In this document: piece after piece, positions 1 to 5,026 of the stretch
Position numbering within the stretch: position 1 is the first letter of the stretch
Layout: each line of letters starts with the position of its first letter
NCBI GenBank assembly: GCA_019241095.1
Contig: JAFAXJ010000206.1
Span: 1 to 5,026 of the forward strand
DNA length: 5,026 nt
Source: Verrucomicrobiota bacterium
Lineage (GTDB): Bacteria; Verrucomicrobiota; Verrucomicrobiia; Chthoniobacterales; JAFAMB01
Direction: 5' to 3'
The notes under the pieces: model-generated
What the model saw: only the letters and a program-made list of their open reading frames with translations
What the model was told of the DNA's origin: nothing
Databases searched by the model: none
Position numbers and translations under genes: made by a program

Positions 1-1
1 C

Positions 2-763
2 GGCGGCGGATCGGCAATGGGAAGCCCGGAAGAACGGCGCCGGTTCATTGAGCAGGTTAGCAAGGCAAGCCGAATCGCTAAAAGTCTGCGTGAACTCGGC
101 ATTAGACCTTATGGAATAGTCCGAATCGATTCGGCCACGGATGTGGAAACGTGGGCTCGTGATCCGGAAGCTTCGAAGAAAATCGCGTCGACTTTTAATG
201 AATGTTGCAAAATCGCGAAAGACAACGGGGAACGTCTAGCAGCCGAAGGGGAAATTTGTTGGGGTGGTATGCACAGTTGGAAGCGAATGCTCGAGCTGCT
301 GGAGTTGGTTGATCAACCTGAGACACTCGGTTTTCAGGCAGATATGGCTCACACGTTACTTTATACGCTGGGCTATAACGCCCAAGAGGACGCGATCTTA
401 CCTCAAGGCTATGACTGGAAAGAGCAGGACACACTTCAGAATGCATTGAAAAGGATGACCAGCGCTCTACGCCCTTGGACCTTTGATTTCCATGTTGCGC
501 AAAACGACGCGACGGTAAAGGGCAGCGGCTCTCATGACAAAACAGGAAGGCACTGTCTACCGGATGACCCGAATGGGAAACTGAGCATAGCACGCGACGC
601 AGGTTATTGGCTTCGAAACGACAAGGGAGAGTTAACGAAGGCTTTTGAACATATCTGCTGGGATGGCTGTATGTTCCCTAATGAGACGATGCTGAAGCAG
701 AAAACCTGGGACATTATTCTAGGAGCTATGGTGTCAGTCCGCGAAGCTCACGGTTGGCAATAG
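2..763 (+). CDS. Sugar isomerase/epimerase-like TIM-barrel protein (5' truncated)
   Basis: This is the C-terminal 253 residues of a protein of the xylose-isomerase-like TIM-barrel superfamily (sugar phosphate isomerase/epimerase, AP endonuclease 2-like fold). The reading frame is open to the left edge (GGGSA precedes the first internal ATG at 17), so that ATG is probably not the real start and the gene begins outside the window. In visible-fragment numbering, likely metal-site segments are AAEGE (about 80-84), QADMAHT (about 112-118) and FDFHVAQND (about 161-169). These match the Glu, Asp and His that end successive barrel strands in this family. A C-terminal [10 protein letters not shown] segment (about 219-228) may supply the last ligand. 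No signal peptide can be assessed. The gene sits 76 bases upstream of a Gfo/Idh/MocA sugar dehydrogenase on the same strand, a common pairing in which the TIM-barrel enzyme isomerises, epimerises, hydrates or beta-eliminates a keto-sugar. The fold is fairly sure, but the exact reaction is unknown. Confidence 0.82.
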   Translation, partial: GGGSAMGSPEERRRFIEQVSKASRIAKSLRELGIRPYGIVRIDSATDVETWARDPEASKKIASTFNECCKIAKDNGERLAAEGEICWGGMHSWKRMLELLELVDQPETLGFQADMAHTLLYTLGYNAQEDAILPQGYDWKEQDTLQNALKRMTSALRPWTFDFHVAQNDATVKGSGSHDKTGRHCLPDDPNGKLSIARDAGYWLRNDKGELTKAFEHICWDGCMFPNETMLKQKTWDIILGAMVSVREAHGWQ

Positions 764-839
764 TACTAATTCGAGATCGCGACTAACAAGCTCGCAGACT
801 TAGAGCATAGCGTTGCATTCACTATCGGAACTCGGTAAC
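764..839. other. Short intergenic spacer between the TIM-barrel gene and the sugar dehydrogenase
   Basis: The 76-base gap contains no hairpin with a T-tract and no strong promoter that I can see, so read-through from the TIM-barrel gene into the dehydrogenase is plausible. A TTG at 813 lies in frame with the dehydrogenase. The only Shine-Dalgarno-like sequence near ATG 840 is a weak CGGAA ending about 10 bases upstream. Confidence 0.4.
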
Positions 840-1973
840 ATGAAAAAACTTAACATTGGGCTGATTGGCTATGGCTTCATGGGACGTGCGCATTCCAATG
901 CGTATCTATCAGTTGGCCGATTTTTTGATCTCAAATATCAGCCTGTTCTTAAGGCCGTTGCTGCTCGTAATCCAGAAAAGATAAAACAGTTCGCAGATAA
1001 ATGGGAATTCCAGTCCTACCACGACGATTGGAGACAACTGGTCAACGATGCTGAAATTGATGTCGTCGATATCGCAAGCCCAAACGATACGCATGCCGAA
1101 ATTGCGATTGCGGCAGCTCAGGCCGGGAAAATGATTCTATGTGAAAAACCTCTCGCGCGAAATCTGCAGGAGGCGCAACGGATGGTAGATGCCGCACAGA
1201 AGGCCGGGGTGCGAACGATGGTTTGGTATAATTACCGCAGAATTCCTGCTGTGGCGTTTGCGAGACAGCTCATCGCCTCCGGAAAACTTGGACGTATTTT
1301 TCACTATCGCGCAAAATTTCTTCAGGATTGGACAATGTCGCCTGATTTGCCGCAGGGGGGAGCAGCTCTCTGGCGATTGGATGCTGATGTTGCCGGAAGC
1401 GGCGTAACGGGTGATCTCTTAGCACACTGTATCGACACCGCGATCTGGCTGAACGGCGAAATGGATTCCGTTTCTGCGATGACAGAGATTTTCATTAAGG
1501 AAAGAAAACACAACCTGACCGGCAAAACCGAAAAGATCGGGATTGAAGATGCAAGCGCATTCCTGGCGCGTTTTAAAAACGGATCACTGGCAACGTTTGA
1601 AGCGACACGTTTTGCGCGCGGACACAAAGCCCTCTATACTCTAGAGGTGAACGGGCAAAACGGTTCACTCGCTTGGGATCTGCATGATCTGCATCGGCTG
1701 CAATGGTTCGATCATAGAGACGAGGGCGTCCTTCGCGGCTGGCGATCTGTTCATGTGACCGATGGAGACCATCCGTACATGGCAAATTGGTGGGTGCCCG
1801 GCCTGGCGATTGGATACGAACATTCGTTTATCCATCAAGTTGCAGATTTCGTGAACTCGATCGACGAAAAGGCGCCTGCAGAACCGACCTTCGAGTCTGC
1901 GATGCAGACCGAAAAAGTTGTTCATGCAGTCTTAGAATCGGCGCAATCAGGTAAATGGGAGAAAGCTAGTTAA
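840..1973 (+). CDS. Gfo/Idh/MocA family oxidoreductase, levoglucosan dehydrogenase-like
   Basis: This 377-residue cytoplasmic NAD(P)-dependent sugar dehydrogenase has the usual family length. The N-terminal Rossmann domain begins at once with the nucleotide-binding loop GYGFMG (residues 10-15). It is followed by [18 protein letters not shown] (about 75-92) and the signature CEKPLA (101-106), whose Lys103 is the expected catalytic lysine. The C-terminal alpha/beta domain carries GDLLAHCID (191-199), giving the Asp192/His196 pair typical of inositol dehydrogenase-like active sites. Segments such as YNYRR, FLQDW, AGSG, FEATR and LAIGYE recall bacterial levoglucosan dehydrogenase (LgdA), which oxidises C3 of 1,6-anhydroglucose. 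That match is from memory, not a search. A TTG at 813 would add nine residues (HSLSELGN and the start). ATG 840 is preferred because [12 protein letters not shown] places the Rossmann strand at the usual distance and a weak GGA lies about 10 bases upstream. The gene is probably co-transcribed with the upstream TIM-barrel gene. Substrate could also be inositol, a glycoside or another pyranose. Confidence 0.9.
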   Translation: MKKLNIGLIGYGFMGRAHSNAYLSVGRFFDLKYQPVLKAVAARNPEKIKQFADKWEFQSYHDDWRQLVNDAEIDVVDIASPNDTHAEIAIAAAQAGKMILCEKPLARNLQEAQRMVDAAQKAGVRTMVWYNYRRIPAVAFARQLIASGKLGRIFHYRAKFLQDWTMSPDLPQGGAALWRLDADVAGSGVTGDLLAHCIDTAIWLNGEMDSVSAMTEIFIKERKHNLTGKTEKIGIEDASAFLARFKNGSLATFEATRFARGHKALYTLEVNGQNGSLAWDLHDLHRLQWFDHRDEGVLRGWRSVHVTDGDHPYMANWWVPGLAIGYEHSFIHQVADFVNSIDEKAPAEPTFESAMQTEKVVHAVLESAQSGKWEKAS

Positions 1974-1975
1974 CA

Positions 1976-3298
1976 TTAGGTGCGCCGATATACTGCTGAA
2001 TTAGAATACTTCAGCAGTAGCGCAGCGATGAGACTTATCAATGCCGCGCAGGACATCCAGAGTCCGGGCATAGCTCGATTGCCGGTAATATGGATCAGGT
2101 AGGTGCAGATTAACGGAGTGAATCCTCCTAAAAGTGCTGTGGAGAGACTGTAAGCCAATGAGAAGCCGGCTGTGCGGACTTCGGCGGGCATAATTTCCGT
2201 TAAGGCCACAACCATAGCCCCGTTGTAGCTGCCAAAAATGAAAGAAAACCAAAGTAAAACTGATAAAAGTCGCGGAAAAGAAGGCTGAGCTAACAGCCAC
2301 AACATTGCTGGATATGCAGTCAGCAAACCCAAAACTGTGAAGCCGATGAGAATGGGCAGCCTCCCTACTCGATCTGAGACCGATCCCATGATGGGGAGCC
2401 ACAAAAAATTCGAAAAACCGACGCACAGAGTGATCACCAAGGCACTCAGCGAGCTAAGATGTAACTCGTGAGTTCCAAAGGTGGGCGTATAGGCTGTGAT
2501 TAGATAAAACGTCACCGTAGTCATTGTTACAAGCATCACACCGATCAGCACAATGGCCCAGTTCTGTACCAGGCTGCGCAGGATCTCTTTAGTCGTAGGG
2601 TGGCGCGTTTTCGCTTTGAAAACTTCCGTTTCAGGCAACGATTTACGTAGAACAAACAGAACCGGAATGATCAAACAGCCGATCAGAAATGGAATTCGCC
2701 AACCCCATATATCCATCTGGTGCGAGCTGAGAGAATAGGTCAGTATGACTCCGATTAAGGCGGTTACTATCACAGCGACTTGCTGGCTAGCAGACTGCCA
2801 ACTAACATAGAACCCCTTTTGACCAGGAGTAGCAATTTCGGACAAATAAACCGACACACCGCCGAGCTCGACTCCCGCAGAAAAGCCTTGCAAAAGCCGG
2901 CTGAAAAGAATCAGCAACGGTGCGATTAAACCTAAGGTCACATATCCTGGCAGGCATGCAATGGTGAATGTGCCGATCGACATGAGGGCCAGCGTAAGGA
3001 GAAGACCTTTTCTTCTTCCATACCGGTCAACGTAAGCTCCTAGAACAATCGCACCGAGAGGTCGCATCAGGAAACCTGCGCCAAAGGACATGAGCGACAA
3101 CATAAGCGAGGCGTACGGACTACTGCCGGGAAAGAAAGTCCTCCCGATTGCGGCAGCATAATACCCGAAGACAATGAAATCATACATCTCAAGAAAATTG
3201 CCACTGGCGACTTGAACAACATTCTTGAGTTTTGCTATCCGCTCTGGCGGTTGTGGCCTACTGAGAGTTTTCATTCGGGGGGAAAGCTGGCTATACAT
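1976..3298 (-). CDS. MFS transporter, MHS family, citrate/tricarballylate:proton symporter-like
   Basis: This 440-residue inner-membrane protein has about twelve hydrophobic segments and belongs to the metabolite:H+ symporter branch of the major facilitator superfamily. The N-terminal segment [17 protein letters not shown] (32-48) is typical of the branch. The loop 2-3 motif [12 protein letters not shown] (87-98) is complete and its second-half copy [11 protein letters not shown] (305-315) is present. [14 protein letters not shown] (134-147), [13 protein letters not shown] (151-163), [10 protein letters not shown] (166-175), LPETEVF (221-227) and [15 protein letters not shown] (374-388) resemble the enterobacterial citrate carrier CitA and tricarballylate carrier TcuC as I recall them. 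Import of a di- or tricarboxylate is therefore the best guess. ATG 3298 is preceded directly by an in-frame TAA, so the start cannot lie further upstream. An ATG at 3274 (MKTLSRP) is the alternative, and neither has a good ribosome binding site. The gene lies 139 bases downstream of an iron alcohol dehydrogenase on the same strand. Substrate is inferred, not shown. Confidence 0.9.
   Translation of the reverse strand: MYSQLSPRMKTLSRPQPPERIAKLKNVVQVASGNFLEMYDFIVFGYYAAAIGRTFFPGSSPYASLMLSLMSFGAGFLMRPLGAIVLGAYVDRYGRRKGLLLTLALMSIGTFTIACLPGYVTLGLIAPLLILFSRLLQGFSAGVELGGVSVYLSEIATPGQKGFYVSWQSASQQVAVIVTALIGVILTYSLSSHQMDIWGWRIPFLIGCLIIPVLFVLRKSLPETEVFKAKTRHPTTKEILRSLVQNWAIVLIGVMLVTMTTVTFYLITAYTPTFGTHELHLSSLSALVITLCVGFSNFLWLPIMGSVSDRVGRLPILIGFTVLGLLTAYPAMLWLLAQPSFPRLLSVLLWFSFIFGSYNGAMVVALTEIMPAEVRTAGFSLAYSLSTALLGGFTPLICTYLIHITGNRAMPGLWMSCAALISLIAALLLKYSNSAVYRRT
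1981..2024. terminator. Inverted repeat at the convergent 3' ends (possible bidirectional transcription stop)
   Basis: TACTGCTGAA (1991-2000) is a perfect inverted repeat of TTCAGCAGTA (2010-2019) around a 9-base loop. TGCGC (1981-1985) can pair with GCGCA (2020-2024) if five bases bulge out on the left. The structure lies within the last codons of the minus-strand transporter and just past the stop of the plus-strand dehydrogenase. Neither strand has a T-tract after the stem, so it is not a classical intrinsic terminator. It could still pause RNA polymerase or protect the 3' end of either mRNA. The inverted repeat is seen directly; the function is inferred. Confidence 0.4.
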
Positions 3299-3349
3299 TT
3301 AACTGGTTACTAAGTACATGAAAACCGCCCAAACCTTCCCTTGGGATTA

Positions 3350-3386
3350 GTTAGCGCACCTTTGAAAAAATATCGTTAGCTTACCT
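3350..3386. promoter_or_regulatory. Paired direct repeats, candidate regulator binding sites upstream of the transporter
   Basis: GTTAGCGCACCT (3350-3361) and GTTAGCTTACCT (3375-3386) match at 10 of 12 positions and start 25 bases apart. That is a little over two DNA turns, so the sites would lie on nearly the same face. They sit about 50-90 bases upstream of the transporter start. The right copy overlaps the imperfect palindrome TTACCTGGTAA (3381-3391). This arrangement fits an operator for a substrate-responsive regulator, but no regulator gene is in the window. Confidence 0.35.
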
Positions 3387-3419
3387 GGTAAATTATTAAT
3401 CGTGTCCTTGGCGGGTGGC

Positions 3420-3435
3420 GCCTTGCCCACAAGGC
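3420..3435 (-). terminator. Short hairpin after the alcohol dehydrogenase stop codon
   Basis: GCCTTG (3420-3425) and CAAGGC (3430-3435) form a perfect 6-bp stem with a 4-base loop, starting two bases after the TGA stop of the dehydrogenase. No T-run follows on the minus strand, so termination would be partial or factor-assisted. An mRNA-stabilising or processing hairpin between the two genes is equally possible. Confidence 0.3.
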
Positions 3436-3437
3436 AA

Positions 3438-4589
3438 TCAGTTCCAAATTTTCTTATACAAAAGCTCAATCTCGGATGCGTCCGGAACTCTGGGATTATT
3501 CTGAGGCGATCCCGAGGCCAAGGCCTGCTGCGCCATTACGGGGATGCTGCCGGTCCAGGCGCTTTCATCGATACCATACGATTTCGGAGTTGGCACGCAT
3601 AGTGTCCGATTGAGCTCGTGAAGCCCTCTGACCAAAGCTTCAGCCGCGGTGTAGTCAGGAGTGTCCTTCGGAACAATGCCAATTATCCTTGCACATTCCG
3701 CGTATCGCGCCGGAGCAGCCTTCACTGAGTATTGCGTTACTGCAGGAAGCAGCATGGCATTTGACATTCCATGTGGCACATGGAACCAAGCTCCAATTGG
3801 TCTGCTCATACCATGCACAAGTGCCACGCTGGAGTTGGAAAATGCGATACCTGCCTGAGTAGCGGCAAGCATCATTGCTTCTCGAGCTGGGCGATCGTCG
3901 GGATGAGAACAGACCACAGAAAGATTATTCCAAATTGCCTTCATCGCCGCTAAGGCAAAGGTGTCTGAAAACGGATTAGCTCGACGGCTGACGAAGGCTT
4001 CAAGTGCGTGTGTGAATGAATCGATACCGGTATCGGCGGTGAGCCGCATTGGTTTGGTTAAGGTGAGCTCAAAGTCTACTAAGGCAGCCAGTGGGAGATA
4101 GGCCAGACCGATGCAGAGCATTTTCTCTCCGGTCTCCTCATCGGTAATGATCGTGAAACGAGTCGCCTCGGATCCGGTGCCGGCGGTGGTTGGTATGGCA
4201 ATGGTCGGCAGACCCATCTTATCCAGCTGGTATGGTGCTTTGTAGTCTCGCATTTGTCCTCCATGAACCGCTAAGGCTGCTATCGCCTTTGCCGTATCGA
4301 TGGAGCTGCCCCCGCCTAGACCAATCACACAGTCGTGTGTTCCCGCTTTCAGAAAATTCAATCCGGCTATAACTGAAGCTACCGTAGGATCCGGAACCGT
4401 TTCAGAGAAAATCCTTCTTCCATCAAATCCGGCCAACTGTAATCGATCAGCCAAGCCTTGCTTCATCAAAAAGGGATCCGTAACAATCAGTGGACTTCTC
4501 AATCCACACAGTTCAAGCACTCTGCCTGTTTCTCTAACGGCGCCGCCTCCGATTCTCAGGATTCGTGGCAGAGCCAAGGCTGCGGGCAT
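3438..4589 (-). CDS. Iron-containing (group III) alcohol dehydrogenase
   Basis: This 383-residue NAD(P)-linked dehydrogenase of the Fe-ADH family interconverts an alcohol and an aldehyde or ketone in the cytoplasm. The N-terminal nucleotide-binding domain carries GGGSSIDTAK (92-101) and IPTTAGTGSEAT (132-143). The helical C-terminal domain carries the metal ligands Asp190 and His194 (TGIDSFTHALEAF), His259 (VHGMSRPIGA) and His273 (FHVPHGMSNAMLLP), so the metal site is intact. Residue 263 is Arg where FucO-type enzymes have a second His four residues after the first metal His of the HGM motif. The open frame can extend to a GTG at 4655, adding 22 residues. ATG 4589 is chosen because MPAALALPRILRIGGGAV matches the usual family N-terminus and length. 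No Shine-Dalgarno is obvious at either start. It may be co-transcribed with the downstream transporter, though a hairpin lies between them. Family is certain; the physiological substrate (aldehyde, diol or hydroxy acid) is not. Confidence 0.93.
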   Translation of the reverse strand: MPAALALPRILRIGGGAVRETGRVLELCGLRSPLIVTDPFLMKQGLADRLQLAGFDGRRIFSETVPDPTVASVIAGLNFLKAGTHDCVIGLGGGSSIDTAKAIAALAVHGGQMRDYKAPYQLDKMGLPTIAIPTTAGTGSEATRFTIITDEETGEKMLCIGLAYLPLAALVDFELTLTKPMRLTADTGIDSFTHALEAFVSRRANPFSDTFALAAMKAIWNNLSVVCSHPDDRPAREAMMLAATQAGIAFSNSSVALVHGMSRPIGAWFHVPHGMSNAMLLPAVTQYSVKAAPARYAECARIIGIVPKDTPDYTAAEALVRGLHELNRTLCVPTPKSYGIDESAWTGSIPVMAQQALASGSPQNNPRVPDASEIELLYKKIWN

Positions 4590-4679
4590 AGTTGCATAAT
4601 ACTTAAGAACGTGAGTAAGACCAGGAGCTATTAGGCCGACGCATTTAACAAACACTGAAACTACTTTAAAGCTGGTTTG

Positions 4680-4740
4680 AGCGGCGAAGCTGCGCGACTG
4701 CCTAGCCTGTAGGAGCTAAGCGAAGCGCAGCGCGAGGTCC
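4680..4740. repeat. GC-rich REP-like palindromic segment
   Basis: GCTGCGC (4689-4695) and GCGCAGC (4725-4731) are perfect inverted repeats about 29 bases apart. The intervening part has a minor CCTA/TAGG dyad (4701-4713). CGAAGC followed by a GCGCGA ending occurs twice in direct orientation (from 4685 and from 4721). The segment is much richer in G and C than the flanking intergenic DNA. It resembles the repetitive extragenic palindromes scattered through many bacterial genomes. Only one copy is visible, so repetitiveness is unproven. Confidence 0.3.
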
Positions 4741-4810
4741 CGAACATACCTTCTCAGGAACTGAATTCGTAGCCACATTGCAGGGGGCCAGTTGGAAGCC
4801 GAGTTCTTAT

Positions 4811-4838
4811 GCGTGTTAACTGAATTTGTTCAGTACGC
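4811..4838. promoter_or_regulatory. Imperfect dyad, candidate operator
   Basis: ACTGAA (4819-4824) and TTCAGT (4829-4834) form a perfect inverted repeat with a 4-base centre. GCGT (4811-4814) and ACGC (4835-4838) extend the symmetry if GTTA is bulged. The dyad lies in AT-rich DNA between the alcohol dehydrogenase and the right edge, where a binding site for a dimeric regulator would be expected. No regulator is visible to support it. Confidence 0.25.
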
Positions 4839-4936
4839 GTTCCTTATATCTTTGTTTATAGATAGCTCGAGTTTACTTTGCGAAAAATCTCCTCAACAAG
4901 ATACCCAAGGGGCCTTTTACAGGAAACGCATCCAAG

Positions 4937-4993
4937 ATGATCAATCCATCGTTGCTTGCAGCCAAAAAGAATATGCAGCGTTCTGAAAACTAG
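4937..4993 (+). CDS. Possible 18-residue small open frame or leader peptide
   Basis: An ATG at 4937, preceded by AGGAAA about 10 bases upstream, opens an 18-codon frame reading MINPSLLAAKKNMQRSEN and ending at TAG 4991-4993. It ends about 18 bases before another ATG at 5012. The spacing and the fair ribosome binding site would suit a small leader peptide, but a frame this short arises easily by chance. There is no run of any one amino acid that would suggest attenuation. Confidence 0.15.
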   Translation: MINPSLLAAKKNMQRSEN

Positions 4994-5011
4994 CTAACAA
5001 ACGAAAGAACC

Positions 5012-5026
5012 ATGCGCAAGCTTTCG
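5012..5026 (+). CDS. Possible start of a gene running off the right edge
   Basis: An ATG at 5012 opens MRKLS, which continues to the window end. A purine-rich CGAAAGAA lies just upstream and could act as a weak ribosome binding site. A basic N-terminus right after the ATG is common for regulators or exported proteins, but five codons are too few to identify anything. If real, the gene is divergent from the alcohol dehydrogenase. Confidence 0.25.

Larger units (their letters stand above)
3299..3437. other. Intergenic region between alcohol dehydrogenase and MFS transporter
   Basis: These 139 bases separate two minus-strand genes. They hold a hairpin immediately after the dehydrogenase stop, an AT-rich core (about 3361-3400) with two near-identical 12-base repeats and a short palindrome, and a TCCCTTGGGA palindrome at 3337-3346. 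The length and AT-richness suggest the transporter can be transcribed from its own promoter, but I cannot place convincing -35 and -10 boxes. Confidence 0.4.
4590..5026. other. Long non-coding or weakly coding right-end region
   Basis: About 440 bases upstream of the alcohol dehydrogenase lack a convincing complete gene. A 64-codon plus-strand open frame from a TTG at 4792 to 4986 has no recognisable domain, no good ribosome binding site and an unremarkable composition, and is probably spurious. The region divides into a GC-rich repeat-like part (about 4680-4740) and an AT-rich part (about 4805-4910). The AT-rich part probably holds promoter or operator DNA for the alcohol dehydrogenase and/or a divergent gene to the right. 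Confidence 0.4.

Noticed and set aside
195..593. Long minus-strand open frame (about 130 codons) opposite the TIM-barrel gene
   Set aside because: It lies entirely antisense to a clear family member, has no recognisable domain, and its composition looks like a reverse-frame shadow.
1322..1925. Several overlapping minus-strand frames opposite the sugar dehydrogenase
   Set aside because: They are antisense to well-supported coding sequence and show no protein family features.
2001..2426. 141-codon minus-strand frame inside the transporter
   Set aside because: It overlaps the transporter's second half in another frame. The transporter translation is continuous with all expected motifs, so this is a shadow and not a frameshifted fragment.
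4300..4599. 99-codon plus-strand frame opposite the alcohol dehydrogenase N-terminus
   Set aside because: It is antisense to the nucleotide-binding domain of the Fe-ADH and is proline/serine-rich as expected for a reverse-frame shadow.
4845..4865. TATATC/TATAGATA stretch considered as a promoter or hairpin
   Set aside because: Only a 5-bp stem can form, and no -35-like hexamer sits 16-18 bases upstream of the TATAGA, so neither reading is well supported.
4792..4986. 64-codon plus-strand frame with a hydrophobic start in the right-end region
   Set aside because: It starts at a TTG without a good ribosome binding site, and only about 20 residues are hydrophobic and not arranged as a signal peptide. 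No homologue is recognised, so it is probably chance in AT-rich non-coding DNA.
1..5026. Possibility of a CRISPR array, insertion sequence, tRNA or defence system
   Set aside because: No regularly spaced repeats, terminal inverted repeats with a transposase, tRNA cloverleaf or defence-type protein domains were found on either strand.

Overview
The window carries four substantial protein-coding genes of a bacterial chromosome. Base composition is roughly balanced, genes are densely packed and most starts have weak Shine-Dalgarno sequences. The gene content (a sugar isomerase-like TIM-barrel protein, a Gfo/Idh/MocA dehydrogenase, an MHS-type transporter and an iron-dependent alcohol dehydrogenase) suits a heterotrophic soil-type bacterium such as an acidobacterium, verrucomicrobium or proteobacterium. 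The sequence alone does not fix the phylum. I see no tRNA, rRNA, CRISPR array, transposase or prophage gene.

Left half, plus strand: a 5'-truncated xylose-isomerase-like TIM-barrel protein (2-763) is followed after 76 bases by a Gfo/Idh/MocA NAD(P)-dependent sugar dehydrogenase (start chosen at 840, end 1973). By recalled similarity the dehydrogenase is closest to bacterial levoglucosan dehydrogenase. The two probably form one transcription unit and act on successive steps of sugar breakdown. A plausible scheme is oxidation of C3 of a sugar or anhydrosugar to a 3-keto intermediate, followed by elimination, hydration or isomerisation by the TIM-barrel enzyme. This is inference.

Right half, minus strand: an iron-containing alcohol dehydrogenase (start chosen at 4589, end 3438) lies upstream of a citrate/tricarballylate-type proton symporter of the major facilitator superfamily (3298-1976). 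The 139 bases between them hold a short hairpin just after the dehydrogenase stop, a pair of near-identical 12-base direct repeats and a small palindrome, so the transporter may have its own regulated promoter. The transporter and the plus-strand sugar dehydrogenase converge, with only two bases between their stop codons. A perfect 10-bp inverted repeat lies inside the last codons of the transporter.

Right end (4590-5026): about 440 bases without a convincing complete gene. They contain a GC-rich, REP-like segment (about 4680-4740), an AT-rich stretch with an imperfect dyad (4811-4838), a tiny 18-codon open frame (4937-4993) and a possible start of a divergent gene at 5012.

No clearly novel system is visible. 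The observations most worth checking are the oxidation/elimination sugar module, the replacement of a usual catalytic histidine by arginine in the alcohol dehydrogenase, and the candidate operator repeats upstream of the transporter.
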